The notes under the pieces: model-generated
What the model was told of the DNA's origin: nothing
Seen by the model: only the letters and a program-made list of their open reading frames with translations
Database searches by the model: none
NCBI RefSeq assembly: GCF_019449565.1
Contig: NZ_JAGRPM010000011.1
Coordinates: 1-64,000 of the forward strand
Source: Rhodoblastus sp.
GTDB lineage: Bacteria > Pseudomonadota > Alphaproteobacteria > Rhizobiales > Beijerinckiaceae
Length of the DNA stretch: 64,000 nucleotides
Reading direction: 5' to 3'
Shown: piece after piece, positions 38,860 through 49,469 of the stretch
How the letters are laid out: every line of letters starts with the position of its first letter
Position numbering within the stretch: the stretch's first letter is position 1
Program-made: the position numbers and the translations under genes

Positions 38860-39483
38860 GTGTCCGAACGTCTTCTTGTGCTCGTCCGCCACGGTCAGAG
38901 CGATTGGAACCTGAAAAACCTCTTCACCGGCTGGAAGGATCCCGATCTGACCGAACAGGGAATCGGAGAGGCCAAGGCCGCCGGCCAGCGCCTGAAGGCG
39001 CTCGGCCTGAGCTTCGACACCGGCTTCACCTCCGACCTGACCCGCGCCCAGAACACGATGAAGCTGATCCTCGCCGAACTCGGCCAGAGCAATCTGCCCG
39101 TGACCCGGGACCAGGCGCTCAACGAGCGCGATTACGGCGACCTTTCGGGCCTCAACAAGGACGAGGCGCGCAAGAAATGGGGCGAGGACCAGGTCCATCT
39201 CTGGCGGCGGTCCTATGACGTGCCCCCGCCCGGCGGCGAAAGCCTGAAGGATACGGTCGCCCGCGTGTTGCCCTACTACAATCAGGAAGTCCTGCCCGCC
39301 GTCCTGCGCGGCGAGCGCACCATCGTCGCCGCGCATGGCAATTCGCTGCGCGCCCTGGTGATGGTGCTCGACCGGCTGACGCCGAAAACGATCCCGTCGA
39401 TGGAGCTGGCGACCGGCGTGCCTCTGGTCTATCGCCTCAAGGCCGATTCGACCGTCGGATCCAAGCAGGTTCTGACGGCCTGA
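38860..39483 (+). CDS. gpmA: 2,3-bisphosphoglycerate-dependent phosphoglycerate mutase
   Basis: Interconverts 2- and 3-phosphoglycerate in glycolysis. 207 aa, histidine phosphatase fold: H11 in [11 protein letters not shown] (phosphoenzyme), E89 in LNERDYGDL and H159 in [13 protein letters not shown] 38860 with AGGAGAAAC just before it is a better start than the upstream ATG 38806. Confidence 0.95.
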   Translation: MSERLLVLVRHGQSDWNLKNLFTGWKDPDLTEQGIGEAKAAGQRLKALGLSFDTGFTSDLTRAQNTMKLILAELGQSNLPVTRDQALNERDYGDLSGLNKDEARKKWGEDQVHLWRRSYDVPPPGGESLKDTVARVLPYYNQEVLPAVLRGERTIVAAHGNSLRALVMVLDRLTPKTIPSMELATGVPLVYRLKADSTVGSKQVLTA

Positions 39484-39489
39484 GCTTTT

Positions 39490-40095
39490 TCATTCCGCCC
39501 GGCGCAGGGTCAGGTTGATCCGGCCGGTCGGCGTCAGCAGAGTTGACGTTCCGGGCAGGATTCTGTCCACGCCATGGAACATTTTGCGGGCCGGGCCGCC
39601 GAAGACGAGAACGTCGCCTGAATCGAGGCGAATCGTTGCGCTCGGGTCGCGGCGCGACTCGCCGCCGAAGCGGAAGCGGCAGGATAGGCCCAGCGACAGC
39701 GACAGGATCGGCGCGGAGAAATCCGTCTCGTCCCGATCCTGATGCGGCCCCATCCGGGCGGTCTCGTCATAATAATTAATCAGGCAGGCGTCCGGCTCGA
39801 CCGGGCTTTCGGCAAAATCACGCCACAGCCGAAGCACGCTCTCCGGCATCGGCGGCCAGGGCTGGCCCGTTTCGGGATGATGGGGCTGATAACGATAGCC
39901 TGAAAGGTCCGATACCCAGCCAAGCGGCCCGCAATTGCTCATGCGGACGGAGAATTCCTTGCCGGTGCGCGGCATTTTCGGCCGGAACAAAGGCGCGTCG
40001 CACAGAATCGCGCGAAGTTCGCCGAGCAGCGCCTCCTGAGCCGCCCGGTCGAGCGCCGTCTTGTAAAGACGCAGACCAGGCTTGAGCAGGAGCAT
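39490..40095 (-). CDS. AlkB-like Fe(II)/2-oxoglutarate dioxygenase
   Basis: 201 aa with the AlkB demethylase fold: iron ligands H118 and D120 in PHQDRDE and H174 in MFHGVDR. The 2-oxoglutarate arginines are R192 and R198, and NYYD with N107 matches the N-Y motif of AlkB. Likely repairs 1-methyladenine and 3-methylcytosine in DNA or RNA. ATG 40093-40095 is chosen; the longer reading extends through the second copy of the intergenic repeat, so it is not coding there. It converges on gpmA with 6 nt between stops. Confidence 0.92.
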   Translation of the reverse strand: MLLLKPGLRLYKTALDRAAQEALLGELRAILCDAPLFRPKMPRTGKEFSVRMSNCGPLGWVSDLSGYRYQPHHPETGQPWPPMPESVLRLWRDFAESPVEPDACLINYYDETARMGPHQDRDETDFSAPILSLSLGLSCRFRFGGESRRDPSATIRLDSGDVLVFGGPARKMFHGVDRILPGTSTLLTPTGRINLTLRRAE

Positions 40096-40106
40096 TTGGC
40101 GTTCCC

Positions 40107-40206
40107 GTTGATCGCGGCGCGCCGCGATCAACGAATCCCTCGCATCAGCTCGGCGTCGCATTCGCTCCTAGCCGGTCCCGCCGGGCTGCCGCCCGGCGCG
40201 AACCGG
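40107..40206. repeat. Structured intergenic repeat, copy 2 (two hairpins)
   Basis: A perfect 26-bp palindrome (40107-40132) is followed by AATCCCTCGCA (40134-40144), GCTCGG (40148-40153), GCATTCGCTCCTA (40158-40170) and a second hairpin (CGCCGGGC 40079+100, i.e. 40179-40186, with 40191-40198; outer CCGGT 40172-40176 with ACCGG 40202-40206). The linkers match copy 1 at 10636-10773, but the arms do not. It lies 12 nt upstream of the AlkB start. Confidence 0.75.
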
Positions 40207-40251
40207 TAATGTCAATTCGGCCGGGGCCGCCCTTAATTCGACTTGGCGCGC

Positions 40252-40845
40252 TTAATTGGACTTGGCGCCGCCTTTGGCCACGCCGACCTTGGCCGGGCGC
40301 AGAACCCGCTCGCCAATGGCGAAGCCCTCTTCCACCACATGCGCGACCGTGCCAGGCGGAACGGTTTCGTCATGGGCCTCATAGAGCGCCTCATGGAAAT
40401 TCGGATCGAATTTCTGGCCCTTCGGCTCGAGCTTGCGCACGCCGTGGCGGGTGAGGCGGGAGAGGAAATCGCGCTCGGTCAGCTCGATGCCCTCGACAAA
40501 GGCCTTCAGCGCATTGTCGGCGGCCTCTCGGACTTCGGCTGGCACGTTTTCGAGCGCGCGGCGCAGATTGTCTGCGAAGGTGAGCATGTCGCGGGCGAGC
40601 GAAGTCACGCCATAGGCCTTGGCGTCGGCGACTTCCTTCTCCGTGCGGCGGCGCAGATTTTCCATCTCCGCCAGGGTGCGCAGCACCTTGTCCTTGAGGC
40701 TGGCGTTTTCCGCGATCAGGGCCTGCACGGCCGCGGCGTCGCGCTCAGCGTCGCTCTGGGCCGGAGCCGCGTCGGCGGCGTTCTCGGGTTCGCCATCCGT
40801 TTGCGAAAGCTTTTCGTTCTGCGGATTATTGCCGTCGTTCATCAT
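40252..40845 (-). CDS. grpE: Nucleotide exchange factor GrpE
   Basis: 197 aa. A disordered acidic N-terminus, a long coiled coil (about 40-100, [30 protein letters not shown]), then the beta domain with [30 protein letters not shown] and [15 protein letters not shown]. It releases ADP from DnaK, encoded 6 kb away. It may share a transcript with the glnD cluster upstream (51 nt apart). Confidence 0.97.
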   Translation of the reverse strand: MMNDGNNPQNEKLSQTDGEPENAADAAPAQSDAERDAAAVQALIAENASLKDKVLRTLAEMENLRRRTEKEVADAKAYGVTSLARDMLTFADNLRRALENVPAEVREAADNALKAFVEGIELTERDFLSRLTRHGVRKLEPKGQKFDPNFHEALYEAHDETVPPGTVAHVVEEGFAIGERVLRPAKVGVAKGGAKSN

Positions 40846-40895
40846 TCAGCCTTTTGGTTGCTTTCGCCTGCATATCGGGCGGGACGCGGCAAAAA

Positions 40896-43709
40896 TCAAG
40901 CTTTCCGCTTGGTGTTGAACACGTCCATCAAATTGCGGCGAACAGCGCCCTGCCGCGCCGGATTGACGACCTTGGCGCCCGTCAGGTCGCTGACGTAAAA
41001 CGTATCGACCGCCTTTTCGCCGAAGGTCACGATGTGAGCCGACGCAATATTCAGGTTGAGCTTGGACAAAGCGAAGGTCAGATCATAGAGCAGACCCGGC
41101 CGGTCGAGGCCCGAGACTTCGACGACGCTGTACATATGGGACAGGCTGTTGTCGATCACGACGTCGGGCGGCACGTTGAAGGTTTCCCCGTGCGAGGGCG
41201 CGTTTCCCGCCTTGGCCGCGACAATTTCGCTGAGCCTGATTTCGCCGCGCAAGGCCTGTTCGATCGCGCGCGCGATCCGTTGGCCGCGCCGATGCTCGTC
41301 CTCATCGCGCTCGAAGGCGCGGGAAATCGAGATCGTGTCCAGCGCCAACCCGTCCGTCGTCGTGAAGATCTGGGCGTCGACGATATTGGCGCCGGAGGCC
41401 GCGCAGGCGCCGGCGATAATCGACAGCAGGCGCGGATGATCCGGCGCGATCACAGTGAGCTCGGTGATGCCGCGGAAGGCGTCGGTCGCCACCTCCGTCG
41501 CCAGCGAATTCATCTCCACCGCGCTGGCGTGAAGCAGCTGCGCGTGTTCGATACGATGTGGCAAATCGACCTTGAGCCAATAGGCCGGATAATGCCGCGC
41601 CGCATATTCGTCGAATTCGTGATCCGGCCAGGCCGGGAGTTTCGCGCGCAGCTCCTCCTGAGATTTCTTCACGCGGCGCCGGCGATCGACCGAGGAATGG
41701 CCCCCGGCCAGCACGACCTCGGTTTCCCAGTAAAGCGTGCGCAGCAATTCGCCCTTCCAGGCGTTCCAGACGCCCGGGCCGACCGCGCGAATGTCGCAGA
41801 CGGTGAGAACCAGCAGCATCTTGAGCCGCTCGATCGTTTGCACGACCTTGGCGAAGCCTTCGATGGTGCGCGGATCGCCGAGATCGCGGCTCTGCGCGAT
41901 ATTCGACATGATCAGGTGGTTTTCGACCAGCCAGGCGACAGTTTCCGTCTCCGCGCTGCTCAGACCGAGGCGCGGCCCCAGCTTGCGGGCGATCTCGGCC
42001 CCCATGATGGAATGGTCTTCCTTGCGGCCCTTGGCGATATCATGCAGCAGCATGGCGACGTAAAGCGCGCGGCGATGGCTGATCGTCGGCATGATCGAAC
42101 TGGTCAGCGGCAGTTCGGCGATGGTCTCGCCGGCATCGACCGCCGCCAGCTGGCCCAGCCCCCGGATCAGATGCTCGTCCACCGTATAATGGTGGTACAT
42201 GTTAAACTGCATCATCGCGACGATGCGGCCAAAATCGGGGATGAAACGGCCCAGCACGCCGGCCTCGTTCATCAGGCGCAAGGCCCTTTCGCTCGATTTC
42301 TGCGACGTCAGGATTTCCAGGAACAGCCGGTTGGCTTCCGGATCGGCGCGCAGCTTGTTGTCGATGCGCGGCAGGGATTGCGTCACCAGACGCAGGGCGT
42401 CCGGGTGGATCGGCAATTCATTGCGCGCCGCGACATGGAACAGCCTGATGAGATTGATCGGCTCGTTGGCGAAGACGTCGGTCGAGGCGACCGTGACGCG
42501 ATCCGTTTCAAGCGCGAAGGGTCCGAGATCGCGAGGCTTGGCGCGACGGCGCAGCTTGCCGACGAAGCGGTCGAACACCGCGCGCGGCTTGGCCTGACGC
42601 TCTTCCAGCGCCGCACAGACGATATTGGTCAGGTCGCCAACCTGTTTGGCGACTGTGAAATAATGCTTCATGAACCGTTCGACGGCCGAAAGGCCGCCGC
42701 GCGCGGTATAGCCGAGCTGGGCCGCGACCTGGCGCTGCAATTCAAAGCTCAGGCGTTCCTCGGAGCGCCCGGTCAGAAAATGCATGAAGCAGCGGACCTT
42801 CCACAAGAAGGTCTCGCACCGGCGGAACAGCCGCAATTCATTTTCGCTGAACAGCCCAACGCCGACCAGGGCTTCGGCGTCATTCACGCGATAGGCGTAT
42901 TTCGTGATCCAGAACAGGGTGTTGAGATCGCGCAACCCGCCCTTGCCCTCCTTGACGTTGGGCTCGACCAGATAGCGAGACGAACCCGCCCGCTGGACGC
43001 GCTGGTCGCGTTCTGCGAGTTTGGCCGCGACGAATTCAGGGGCCGTATTGCGGACGATTTCCTGATCGAACCGCTCCAGCAGAGTGTCGAGCAGGGTGCG
43101 GTCGCCTAGCAGGAAGCGGCATTCGAGCAAAGTCGTGCGAATGGTCATGTCGGCCTTGGCCTGCCGCAGGCATTCGTCAATCGTTCGCGTCGCGTGGCCA
43201 ACCTTCTGCTTCAGATCCCAAAGCAGATAGAGCATGGATTCGACTACCGCCTCTTCCGCCCCGTGGCCGCGACTCGGCAGCAGGAACAGAAGGTCGATAT
43301 CGGAACCCGGCGCGAGCGCGCCGCGGCCATAGCCGCCGACGGCGACGACGCAGAGCCGCCCCGTCTTCGCCTCCGGATGGATAAATTTCACCACGCAGGA
43401 ATGGATGGCGCGAATGATCTCGTCCTCGACAAAGGCGAGATGCGCCGCGCAAGCGAGACCCGAACCCTTCTCCTGCAGCGCCGCCCGCGCCGTCGCCGAA
43501 CCCTCGGCCAGACATTCCGCCAGGGCCTCGACGGCCGCCTTGCGGAATTCCGGCGTGGCGCCGCCATGCTTTTCCGCGAGTTTAGCGATCCGCGCGTCGA
43601 GCGCGGCGCGGTCGATCAGGGCCTTCATCGGCAATTCGAGGCGAGGGCCAGTCCATTTCGAACCCGGCGCCGGCGGATCGCGGCCGGCGAGACTACCTAG
43701 CAGGGTCAT
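40896..43709 (-). CDS. glnD: PII uridylyltransferase / uridylyl-removing enzyme
   Basis: Nitrogen sensor that uridylylates PII proteins when glutamine is low and deuridylylates them when it is high. 937 aa: nucleotidyltransferase motif [16 protein letters not shown] at 125-140, HD phosphohydrolase [14 protein letters not shown] near 557, and two ACT domains at about 735-815 and 845-925. The ATG at 43709 overlaps the gshB stop (ATGA), and length suits the family. The reading frame extends further upstream but antisense to the gshB start, so the shorter form is used. Confidence 0.96.
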   Translation of the reverse strand: MTLLGSLAGRDPPAPGSKWTGPRLELPMKALIDRAALDARIAKLAEKHGGATPEFRKAAVEALAECLAEGSATARAALQEKGSGLACAAHLAFVEDEIIRAIHSCVVKFIHPEAKTGRLCVVAVGGYGRGALAPGSDIDLLFLLPSRGHGAEEAVVESMLYLLWDLKQKVGHATRTIDECLRQAKADMTIRTTLLECRFLLGDRTLLDTLLERFDQEIVRNTAPEFVAAKLAERDQRVQRAGSSRYLVEPNVKEGKGGLRDLNTLFWITKYAYRVNDAEALVGVGLFSENELRLFRRCETFLWKVRCFMHFLTGRSEERLSFELQRQVAAQLGYTARGGLSAVERFMKHYFTVAKQVGDLTNIVCAALEERQAKPRAVFDRFVGKLRRRAKPRDLGPFALETDRVTVASTDVFANEPINLIRLFHVAARNELPIHPDALRLVTQSLPRIDNKLRADPEANRLFLEILTSQKSSERALRLMNEAGVLGRFIPDFGRIVAMMQFNMYHHYTVDEHLIRGLGQLAAVDAGETIAELPLTSSIMPTISHRRALYVAMLLHDIAKGRKEDHSIMGAEIARKLGPRLGLSSAETETVAWLVENHLIMSNIAQSRDLGDPRTIEGFAKVVQTIERLKMLLVLTVCDIRAVGPGVWNAWKGELLRTLYWETEVVLAGGHSSVDRRRRVKKSQEELRAKLPAWPDHEFDEYAARHYPAYWLKVDLPHRIEHAQLLHASAVEMNSLATEVATDAFRGITELTVIAPDHPRLLSIIAGACAASGANIVDAQIFTTTDGLALDTISISRAFERDEDEHRRGQRIARAIEQALRGEIRLSEIVAAKAGNAPSHGETFNVPPDVVIDNSLSHMYSVVEVSGLDRPGLLYDLTFALSKLNLNIASAHIVTFGEKAVDTFYVSDLTGAKVVNPARQGAVRRNLMDVFNTKRKA

Positions 43710-44671
43710 CCCACGGCCTCCAGGCTCGCGACCTTGGCTTCGATCGCATTCCAGATCGCCGCCGCGACATCCGGTCCGCCCGTGCGCTTGATGGCGCGAA
43801 TGCCGGTCGGCGAGGTCACGTTGATCTCGGTGAGATAGCCGTCGATCACGTCGATGCCGACGAAGATCAGGCCGCGTTTCTTGAGCTCCGGCCCGATCGT
43901 GGCGCAGATTTCCTTCTCGCGCGGCGACAGCTCGGTCGCCTCGGCGGCCCCGCCGCGCACCATATTGGAGCGGATGTCGTTTTCGGCCGGCACACGATTG
44001 ACCGCGCCGCCGGGCTCGCCATCGACGAGAATGATTCTCTTGTCGCCCCGGCTGACGGCGGGCAGGAATTTCTGCACCACCCATTGCTCGCGGAAACTGG
44101 TCGCGAACAGGTCGTAGAGCGAACCATAATTGGCGTCCCGCGTCATTAGCCGGAACACGGCCGCGCCGCCGTGGCCGTGCAGCGGCTTCATCACCACTTC
44201 GCCATGCTCGGCGCGGAAGGCGTCGATAGCGTCTTTGTCGCGGGTGATGAGCGTCGGCGGCATCAGCTCCGGATAATCCATCACGAAGAGCTTTTCCGGC
44301 GCGTTGCGCACGCTGGCGGGATCGTTGACCACCAATGTGCGGCCGCCGATCTTTTCGAGCAGATGGGTCGAGGTGATGTAGGAAAGGTCAAAAGGCGGGT
44401 CCTGGCGCAGCAGCACCACGTCCATGTCGCGCAAAAAAATCTCGCGCGGGGCGCCGAGATCATAATGATCGCCCTTTACGTCGCGCACGCGCAGGTCCTG
44501 AGCCACGGCGACGACGTCGCTCCCGCGCAGCGACAGGCGATCGGGCGTGTAATAGACCAGCTCGAAACCGCGCGCCTGGGCTTCGAGCAGCAACGCAAAG
44601 GTCGAATCGCCGACGATGTTGATCCGGTCGATAGGGTCCATCTGGACGGCGACTTTCCTGACCATGCTCAT
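43706..44671 (-). CDS. gshB: Glutathione synthetase
   Basis: ATP-dependent ligation of gamma-glutamylcysteine and glycine. 321 aa: [18 protein letters not shown] at about 5-22, ATP-grasp core [18 protein letters not shown] near 150, and [24 protein letters not shown] near 275. The C-terminal part is complete. The start is set at ATG 44671 ([10 protein letters not shown]), as family members begin with MKVAVQMDP; longer reading frames are not supported. Translationally coupled to glnD. Confidence 0.95.
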   Translation of the reverse strand: MSMVRKVAVQMDPIDRINIVGDSTFALLLEAQARGFELVYYTPDRLSLRGSDVVAVAQDLRVRDVKGDHYDLGAPREIFLRDMDVVLLRQDPPFDLSYITSTHLLEKIGGRTLVVNDPASVRNAPEKLFVMDYPELMPPTLITRDKDAIDAFRAEHGEVVMKPLHGHGGAAVFRLMTRDANYGSLYDLFATSFREQWVVQKFLPAVSRGDKRIILVDGEPGGAVNRVPAENDIRSNMVRGGAAEATELSPREKEICATIGPELKKRGLIFVGIDVIDGYLTEINVTSPTGIRAIKRTGGPDVAAAIWNAIEAKVASLEAVG

Positions 44672-44796
44672 TGCAACCAGAACTCCGTGCTCCATCGCCG
44701 CTGCGGCGGGCGGCGATGTTAGCGCCTTTGTTAATAAACTCAAAAACCACGCAAATTCACGACCCCGCCGAATCGCCGCCTGAACGCGACGCGATC

Positions 44797-46143
44797 CTAC
44801 AGCACGCGGTTGCCGCGAATGACGACATTCTTGAAACTGTTCACGGCGCCCGGCAAAGCCAGGTCGCCGCTGACGATCCGCTCCTGGAACATGGCCACGA
44901 TATTCGCCTTTTTCGAGCCGCGCATTTCATTTTCAACGATCTCGCAAAGGCCGGGTTCGCCCTGGGTGGCGAAGCCGATGGCGTATTCATTGTCGATCAG
45001 ATGGTTGGCTTCGACGACGACATTGTTGCGCGCCTGGTAAAAGCCGGCGAGCACGGCGACGGCGGGCGATCCGACAATCGTGTTGCCGACCATGCGGACG
45101 TCGCCCTCGCCGTGAACGCCATGCAGCCAGCCCATGCGCGGACCGAATTCCCCGTCGGGATGGGAGGGCCGCAGCCCACTGACGATATTGCCGGCGATCA
45201 GCGCGCCCGCGCCGTCGCCCGGCCCGAGATAATTGGTCGCGGAAATGCCCGCGCCGCAATCGGCGATGACATTGTTGCGGAATGTAGCGTTGCGGAAGCC
45301 GAATTCGGCATACATCGCCTTTTCATTGAAGCTCTTGCAGCGATTGTCGGCGACGACAATGTCCCAGCCGCCAGTATTGCGCACGGCGGTATAGGCGCAA
45401 CGCTCGATGACATTGTTCTCGATCGTGACCGGGCCGCATTCCGCCACCCGCACGCCATTGCCATACATGCCGACGCCGCCGGAGCGGTTGGAGATGTCCG
45501 TGATCACATTATTGCTGATTCGCGAGCCGTCATGGCGCTTCGAATGCAGGCTCCAATGGTGGATTCCATTGTCGCCGCAGCGCCGGATCCTGTTGGCGTC
45601 GATCACCATGCCGGCGCAATTGTCGTCATGGATGGCGGTTCCCGTCAGGTCCTGAAACGTACAAAGCCTGATCCTGCCGCCGCTGCGATGTTGGAACAAG
45701 CCGGTCGCGCTGTTGCGGACTGTGCAGTTCTCCATCGCCACCTGGGCCACATCGTAGAAATTCAACAAGCCGAAGGCGTCGTTGATGGGGCGATTGGCGC
45801 CGTCGAAGACGATATCTTCCAAATTGACCGATCGCAGCGGCGATTCATTGGCCAGCAGGCCGCCGTCATAGCCCAGCCGCAGGATCGAGCCGCCCGGCGC
45901 GCCGACGAGATGGGCGCCTTCCGGCAGAACCACGCGGTAAAGCGTCGTGACGCCGCGCTTCAGGCGATAAGCCTTTTGCGCGCGCGCGGCTTCCGTCATT
46001 CCGGCAATGAACTCGACGGTCGCGGCGGCGACCGGGTCGGATTGAGCGCGCGCCATGGCGCTGTAAAACGGGATCAGGCCCGCCGCCCGCGCGACGGTCG
46101 CAAGAAGCCGGCGGCGGGTCCGGGGAATATGCAGTTCGATCAT
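44797..46143 (-). CDS. Tat-exported right-handed beta-helix protein (TIGR03808 type)
   Basis: 448 aa. The N-terminus [16 protein letters not shown] has the twin-arginine motif of a Tat signal peptide (to about residue 33). From about 90 to 430 it repeats units with spaced N/G/V positions ([40 protein letters not shown]), a parallel beta-helix. It ends [14 protein letters not shown]. The family is restricted to alphaproteobacteria and has no known activity, though such folds often bind or cleave polysaccharides. Divergent from the decarboxylase gene. Confidence 0.85.
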   Translation of the reverse strand: MIELHIPRTRRRLLATVARAAGLIPFYSAMARAQSDPVAAATVEFIAGMTEAARAQKAYRLKRGVTTLYRVVLPEGAHLVGAPGGSILRLGYDGGLLANESPLRSVNLEDIVFDGANRPINDAFGLLNFYDVAQVAMENCTVRNSATGLFQHRSGGRIRLCTFQDLTGTAIHDDNCAGMVIDANRIRRCGDNGIHHWSLHSKRHDGSRISNNVITDISNRSGGVGMYGNGVRVAECGPVTIENNVIERCAYTAVRNTGGWDIVVADNRCKSFNEKAMYAEFGFRNATFRNNVIADCGAGISATNYLGPGDGAGALIAGNIVSGLRPSHPDGEFGPRMGWLHGVHGEGDVRMVGNTIVGSPAVAVLAGFYQARNNVVVEANHLIDNEYAIGFATQGEPGLCEIVENEMRGSKKANIVAMFQERIVSGDLALPGAVNSFKNVVIRGNRVL

Positions 46144-46343
46144 TGGCCATTATCGCCGCAGGAAGATGGAAAAAGCGCAAAGACGGCGCGACGATTTTGC
46201 GCGATCGGCAAGGGCGGGCGACGCTTCGTCCCGGTAAATTTGCGCCTCGGCCCGTTCCGGACTTGGCAGGACGCAAAATTTCATCAAAGAGTCATCGCCA
46301 CGCGTCAAATCAACGCGCGAATCCACGCATTTCCGGGGCCGTC
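46144..46343. promoter_or_regulatory. Divergent promoter region between beta-helix protein and decarboxylase genes
   Basis: 200 bp lie between the starts at 46143 and 46344. No clear -35/-10 pair or palindrome stands out, and a run-on reading of the decarboxylase frame through it (to 46143) looks non-coding. Confidence 0.3.
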
Positions 46344-48686
46344 ATGGACTATTTCCGCCGCTTCACCTTTCTCGTCTGCGCTCCGGCCTTTGACGCCGAC
46401 GAGCTGGAAGGCGAGCGCTTGAGGCAAATCATCGCCGCGGTGGAGAAATCCGGCTTCGAGGTCATCCGCGCCCGCCGCGTCGAGGACGCCGAACTCGCGA
46501 TCAAGACCGACGCCGCCATCGGCTGCATGATCGTCGATTGGGGCAAGAAGGGGATGACCAGCAAGACGGCGAGCCTGATCTCCTATGTCCGCCGCCGCGG
46601 CCTCGAAATGCCGATCATCCTGCTGGTGCGCCGCAAGCGTTTCGAGGATCTGCCGATCGACGTGCTCGACAATGTCGACGGCTATGTCTTCCTCGCCGAG
46701 GAGACGCCGGAATTCATCGCCAAGAACCTCGTCAGCAAGCTCAAGCAATATGCCGAGACCATGAAGACGCCCTTTTTTGGCGAACTGGTCGATTATGCCG
46801 AGGAAGGCAACCAGCTCTGGACCTGCCCCGGCCATAATGGCGGCGTGTTCTATTCGCGCAGCCCGATCGGCCGGATTTTCGTCGAACATCTCGGCGAGGC
46901 CATCTTCCGCGACGATCTCGACAATTCCGTACTGGAGCTGGGCGACCTGCTCGTCCATGAAGGCCCGGCCCTGCGCGCTCAGAAGGAGGCGGCGAAGATA
47001 TTCGGCGCCGAGCGGACCTATTTCGTCCTCAACGGCACCTCGGCCTCCAACAAGATCGTGCTCGGGGCCCTTGTCGCCCCCGGCGATCTGGTCCTGTTCG
47101 ACCGCAACAATCACAAGGCCGCCCATCACGGCGCCCTGATGCTCGGCGGCGGCGTGCCGATCTATCTCGAAACAGACCGCAACGCGCAAGGCATGATCGG
47201 GCCGATCGATTACGAGGCGCTGGACGAGAAGAAAATCCGCAAGAAGATCCGCGAAAATCCGCTGGTGACGGATAAGGAAGCCTCGAAAAAGGAGCGTCCG
47301 TTCCGCGTCGCCGTGATCGAACAATGTTCCTATGACGGCACGATCTACAGCGCCGAGACCATTCTCGCCAAGATCGGCCCCCTCTGCGACTATATCCTGT
47401 TCGACGAAGCCTGGGCCGGCTTCATGAAATTCCACCCGATCTTCTCCGGCCATTTCGCCATGGGCCTGAAGGATCTCGGCCCGGACGCGCCCGGAATCAT
47501 CGCCACCCAATCGACGCACAAGCAGCTGGCGAGCTTTTCACAAGCCTCGCAGATTCACGTCAAGGACCGGCACATCAAGGGACAGGCGCGGCGCATCGAA
47601 CATCGCCGCTTCAACGAGACCTTCCTGGTCCACGCCTCGACCTCGCCCTTCTATCCCTTGTTCGCCTCGCTCGACGTCGGCGCGCAAATGATGAAGGGCA
47701 AGTCGGGCGAAGTCCTCTGGGACGATACGATTCGCCTCGGCATCGAGATCCGCAAGAAAATTCGGGCGCTCGGTCAGGAGTTCCAGGAAAAGGCCAAGAG
47801 CAAGGACCGCGCCTGGTTCTTCGATCCCTTCGTCGCCGACGAAGTCGATACGCCGGACGGCCGCATGGCCTGGGAGGACGTCTCGACCGACGATCTCGCA
47901 GGCAACCCCACTTATTGGACTTTCCATCCCGGCGCCGCCTGGCACGGCTTCCGTCATGTGGCCGATGACTATGCCCTGACAGACCCCTGCAAACTCACGC
48001 TCATCACGCCGGGCTTCGACCGCGCCAATGGCAAATATCTCGATCATGGCGTGCCCGCGCCGGTCGTCGCGCAATATCTGCGCGAAAACCGCATCGTCGC
48101 CGAGAAGAACGACCTCAACTCGCTGCTCTTCCTGCTGACGCCGGGCGTCGAATCGAGCAAGGCGGGCGCGCTGATCTCCGCGCTTGTCGCCTTCAAGACC
48201 TATCATGACCAAAACGCGCCGCTGGAAGAGGTCATTCCGGAATTCGTGGCGAAGCGCGCCAAGCGTTACGCCGGGATGCGGCTGCGCGACCTGTGCCAGC
48301 AGATGCACGCCTTCTATCGCGACGCCGGCACCAGCGATCTCCAGCGCCGCCAGTTCCGCCCGGAACATCTGCCGCGCCCCGCCATGCCGCCGCAGGAGGC
48401 GGTGCAGAAACTGACCCGCAATCAGGTCCAGTACCTGCCGATCGACCAGGTCGAGGGCAAGATGGCCACGACGCTCTGGGTCGTCTATCCGCCGGGCATT
48501 GCGACCATCGCGCCGGGCGAAATCCTCGACGAGCGCGCCAGGCCCATGCTCGACTATCTCAAGACTTTTGAGCGCGGCGCCAATCTTTTCCCGGGCTTCG
48601 AGGCGGAAATCCAGGGCGTCTATCGCGAGATCGCGTCGGACGGCTCAATCCGATTCCATACTTATGTGGCTGATCCCGGCGCGTGA
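46344..48686 (+). CDS. Orn/Lys/Arg decarboxylase (class III PLP)
   Basis: 780-aa cytoplasmic PLP enzyme of the inducible arginine/lysine/ornithine decarboxylase family. N-terminal receiver-like wing domain (about 5-130), the large PLP domain (about 150-560) with STHKQLASFSQASQ and K393 as the PLP lysine, and the C-terminal domain. The substrate is not readable; lysine, arginine and ornithine are options, producing polyamines or consuming protons. ATG 46344 (MDYFRRF) fits a proper wing-domain start. It overlaps the acetyltransferase gene tail-to-tail by 42 bp. Confidence 0.9.
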   Translation: MDYFRRFTFLVCAPAFDADELEGERLRQIIAAVEKSGFEVIRARRVEDAELAIKTDAAIGCMIVDWGKKGMTSKTASLISYVRRRGLEMPIILLVRRKRFEDLPIDVLDNVDGYVFLAEETPEFIAKNLVSKLKQYAETMKTPFFGELVDYAEEGNQLWTCPGHNGGVFYSRSPIGRIFVEHLGEAIFRDDLDNSVLELGDLLVHEGPALRAQKEAAKIFGAERTYFVLNGTSASNKIVLGALVAPGDLVLFDRNNHKAAHHGALMLGGGVPIYLETDRNAQGMIGPIDYEALDEKKIRKKIRENPLVTDKEASKKERPFRVAVIEQCSYDGTIYSAETILAKIGPLCDYILFDEAWAGFMKFHPIFSGHFAMGLKDLGPDAPGIIATQSTHKQLASFSQASQIHVKDRHIKGQARRIEHRRFNETFLVHASTSPFYPLFASLDVGAQMMKGKSGEVLWDDTIRLGIEIRKKIRALGQEFQEKAKSKDRAWFFDPFVADEVDTPDGRMAWEDVSTDDLAGNPTYWTFHPGAAWHGFRHVADDYALTDPCKLTLITPGFDRANGKYLDHGVPAPVVAQYLRENRIVAEKNDLNSLLFLLTPGVESSKAGALISALVAFKTYHDQNAPLEEVIPEFVAKRAKRYAGMRLRDLCQQMHAFYRDAGTSDLQRRQFRPEHLPRPAMPPQEAVQKLTRNQVQYLPIDQVEGKMATTLWVVYPPGIATIAPGEILDERARPMLDYLKTFERGANLFPGFEAEIQGVYREIASDGSIRFHTYVADPGA

Positions 48687-49277
48687 CATCGGCACATGGC
48701 CGGGCGGCGGTTCGCTGGCGCCCGGCCCCAGCGCGCGCTGGAGCATCACGCTGTCGGTCCACTTCCCGAAGCGGAACCCAATGCCTTCGAGATAAGCGAC
48801 GCGGCGGAAACCGCAGGCTTCGTGCAGGTTGAGCGAAGCCTGATTCTCCGAATCGACATAGGCGATCATCTGCCGGTAGCCGGCCTCGGCGCAGGCCTCG
48901 ATCAGGGCTGGAAGCAGCCTGCGTCCGGCGCCCGCGCGCAGATGATTTTCATGCACATAGATCGAATGCTTGACGCAATAGCGATAGGCCGGCCGCTTGC
49001 GGAAGGGCACGGCATAGGCGTAGCCGATCACGACACCGTCCAGCTCCGCGACCAGATGCGGCAGGCGATGCTTCTGCATGTTCTTGCGCCGGCGCTTGAT
49101 GTCGTCGGCATGCATGGGCTCGATTTCCGCGCCATTGTTCAGGCCATGGGTGACATAGCCTTTGTAGATGGCGAGCATCGCCGGGGCGTCGGCCTCGGTC
49201 GAAGGGCGGACGACGATCCTGCCGGCTTCCGGGGTCATCGGGCTTTCGGTCTGCTGGTCCGGCGCGATGGGCTGCAT
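48645..49277 (-). CDS. GNAT family N-acetyltransferase (Pat/Bar-like)
   Basis: 210 aa. GNAT fold: IVVRPSTEADAPAMLAIYKGYV near 20-40, VIGYAYAVPFRKRPAYRYCV near 82, and acetyl-CoA loop LRAGAGRRLLPALIEACAEAGY near 112. The end SLNLHEACGFRRVAYLEGIGFRFGKWTDSV is characteristic of the phosphinothricin acetyltransferase subfamily, whose natural substrates include amino acids such as methionine sulfoximine-like compounds. The last 42 bp are antisense to the decarboxylase end. Start could be ATG for MTPEAG, 13 residues later. Confidence 0.88.
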   Translation of the reverse strand: MQPIAPDQQTESPMTPEAGRIVVRPSTEADAPAMLAIYKGYVTHGLNNGAEIEPMHADDIKRRRKNMQKHRLPHLVAELDGVVIGYAYAVPFRKRPAYRYCVKHSIYVHENHLRAGAGRRLLPALIEACAEAGYRQMIAYVDSENQASLNLHEACGFRRVAYLEGIGFRFGKWTDSVMLQRALGPGASEPPPGHVPMSRAGISHISMESD

Positions 49278-49319
49278 GGCGAGGCCGCTCTCCTTGGCGT
49301 GGGCGCGCCTTCCCTTAGC

Positions 49320-49384
49320 AGCGTTTTCAAGAGAAGTGGATACCGGTTCGAGTCAAGTACCGAAGGTCCGCGAAGCGAAAACGC
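49320..49384. repeat. Alphaproteobacterial palindromic repeat (GTGGATACCGGTT type)
   Basis: The arms GCGTTTTC (49321-49328) and GAAAACGC (49377-49384) flank AAGTGGATACCGGTTCGAG (near 49335-49352). Sequences of this form are abundant intergenic repeats in Rhizobiales genomes (general knowledge). The copy is degraded. Confidence 0.55.
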
Positions 49385-49393
49385 GTGGAAACG

Positions 49394-49430
49394 AAAAACG
49401 AGAGCCCCGATCCGACGCAATCGGATCGGG
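49394..49430 (-). terminator. Terminator of the marR-trpA-accD-folC unit
   Basis: Minus-strand stem CCCGATCCGA/TCGGATCGGG (49406-49415 and 49421-49430, 5-nt loop), then CTCTCG and TTTTT (complement of 49394-49398). It lies 40 nt after the folC stop and ends the last transcription unit of the cluster. Confidence 0.85.
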
Positions 49431-49469
49431 AGAGGCTCGAGCCGATTTCCGCGCGCGCTGGAACGTGCG

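Noticed and set aside
40854..43109. Long open frame antisense to glnD
   Set aside because: Low-complexity, Arg/Gly/Asp-rich shadow of glnD codons with no family resemblance.
44797..46143. Polysaccharide lyase assignment for the beta-helix protein
   Set aside because: The helix fold is visible, but no catalytic lyase or hydrolase residues could be recognised.
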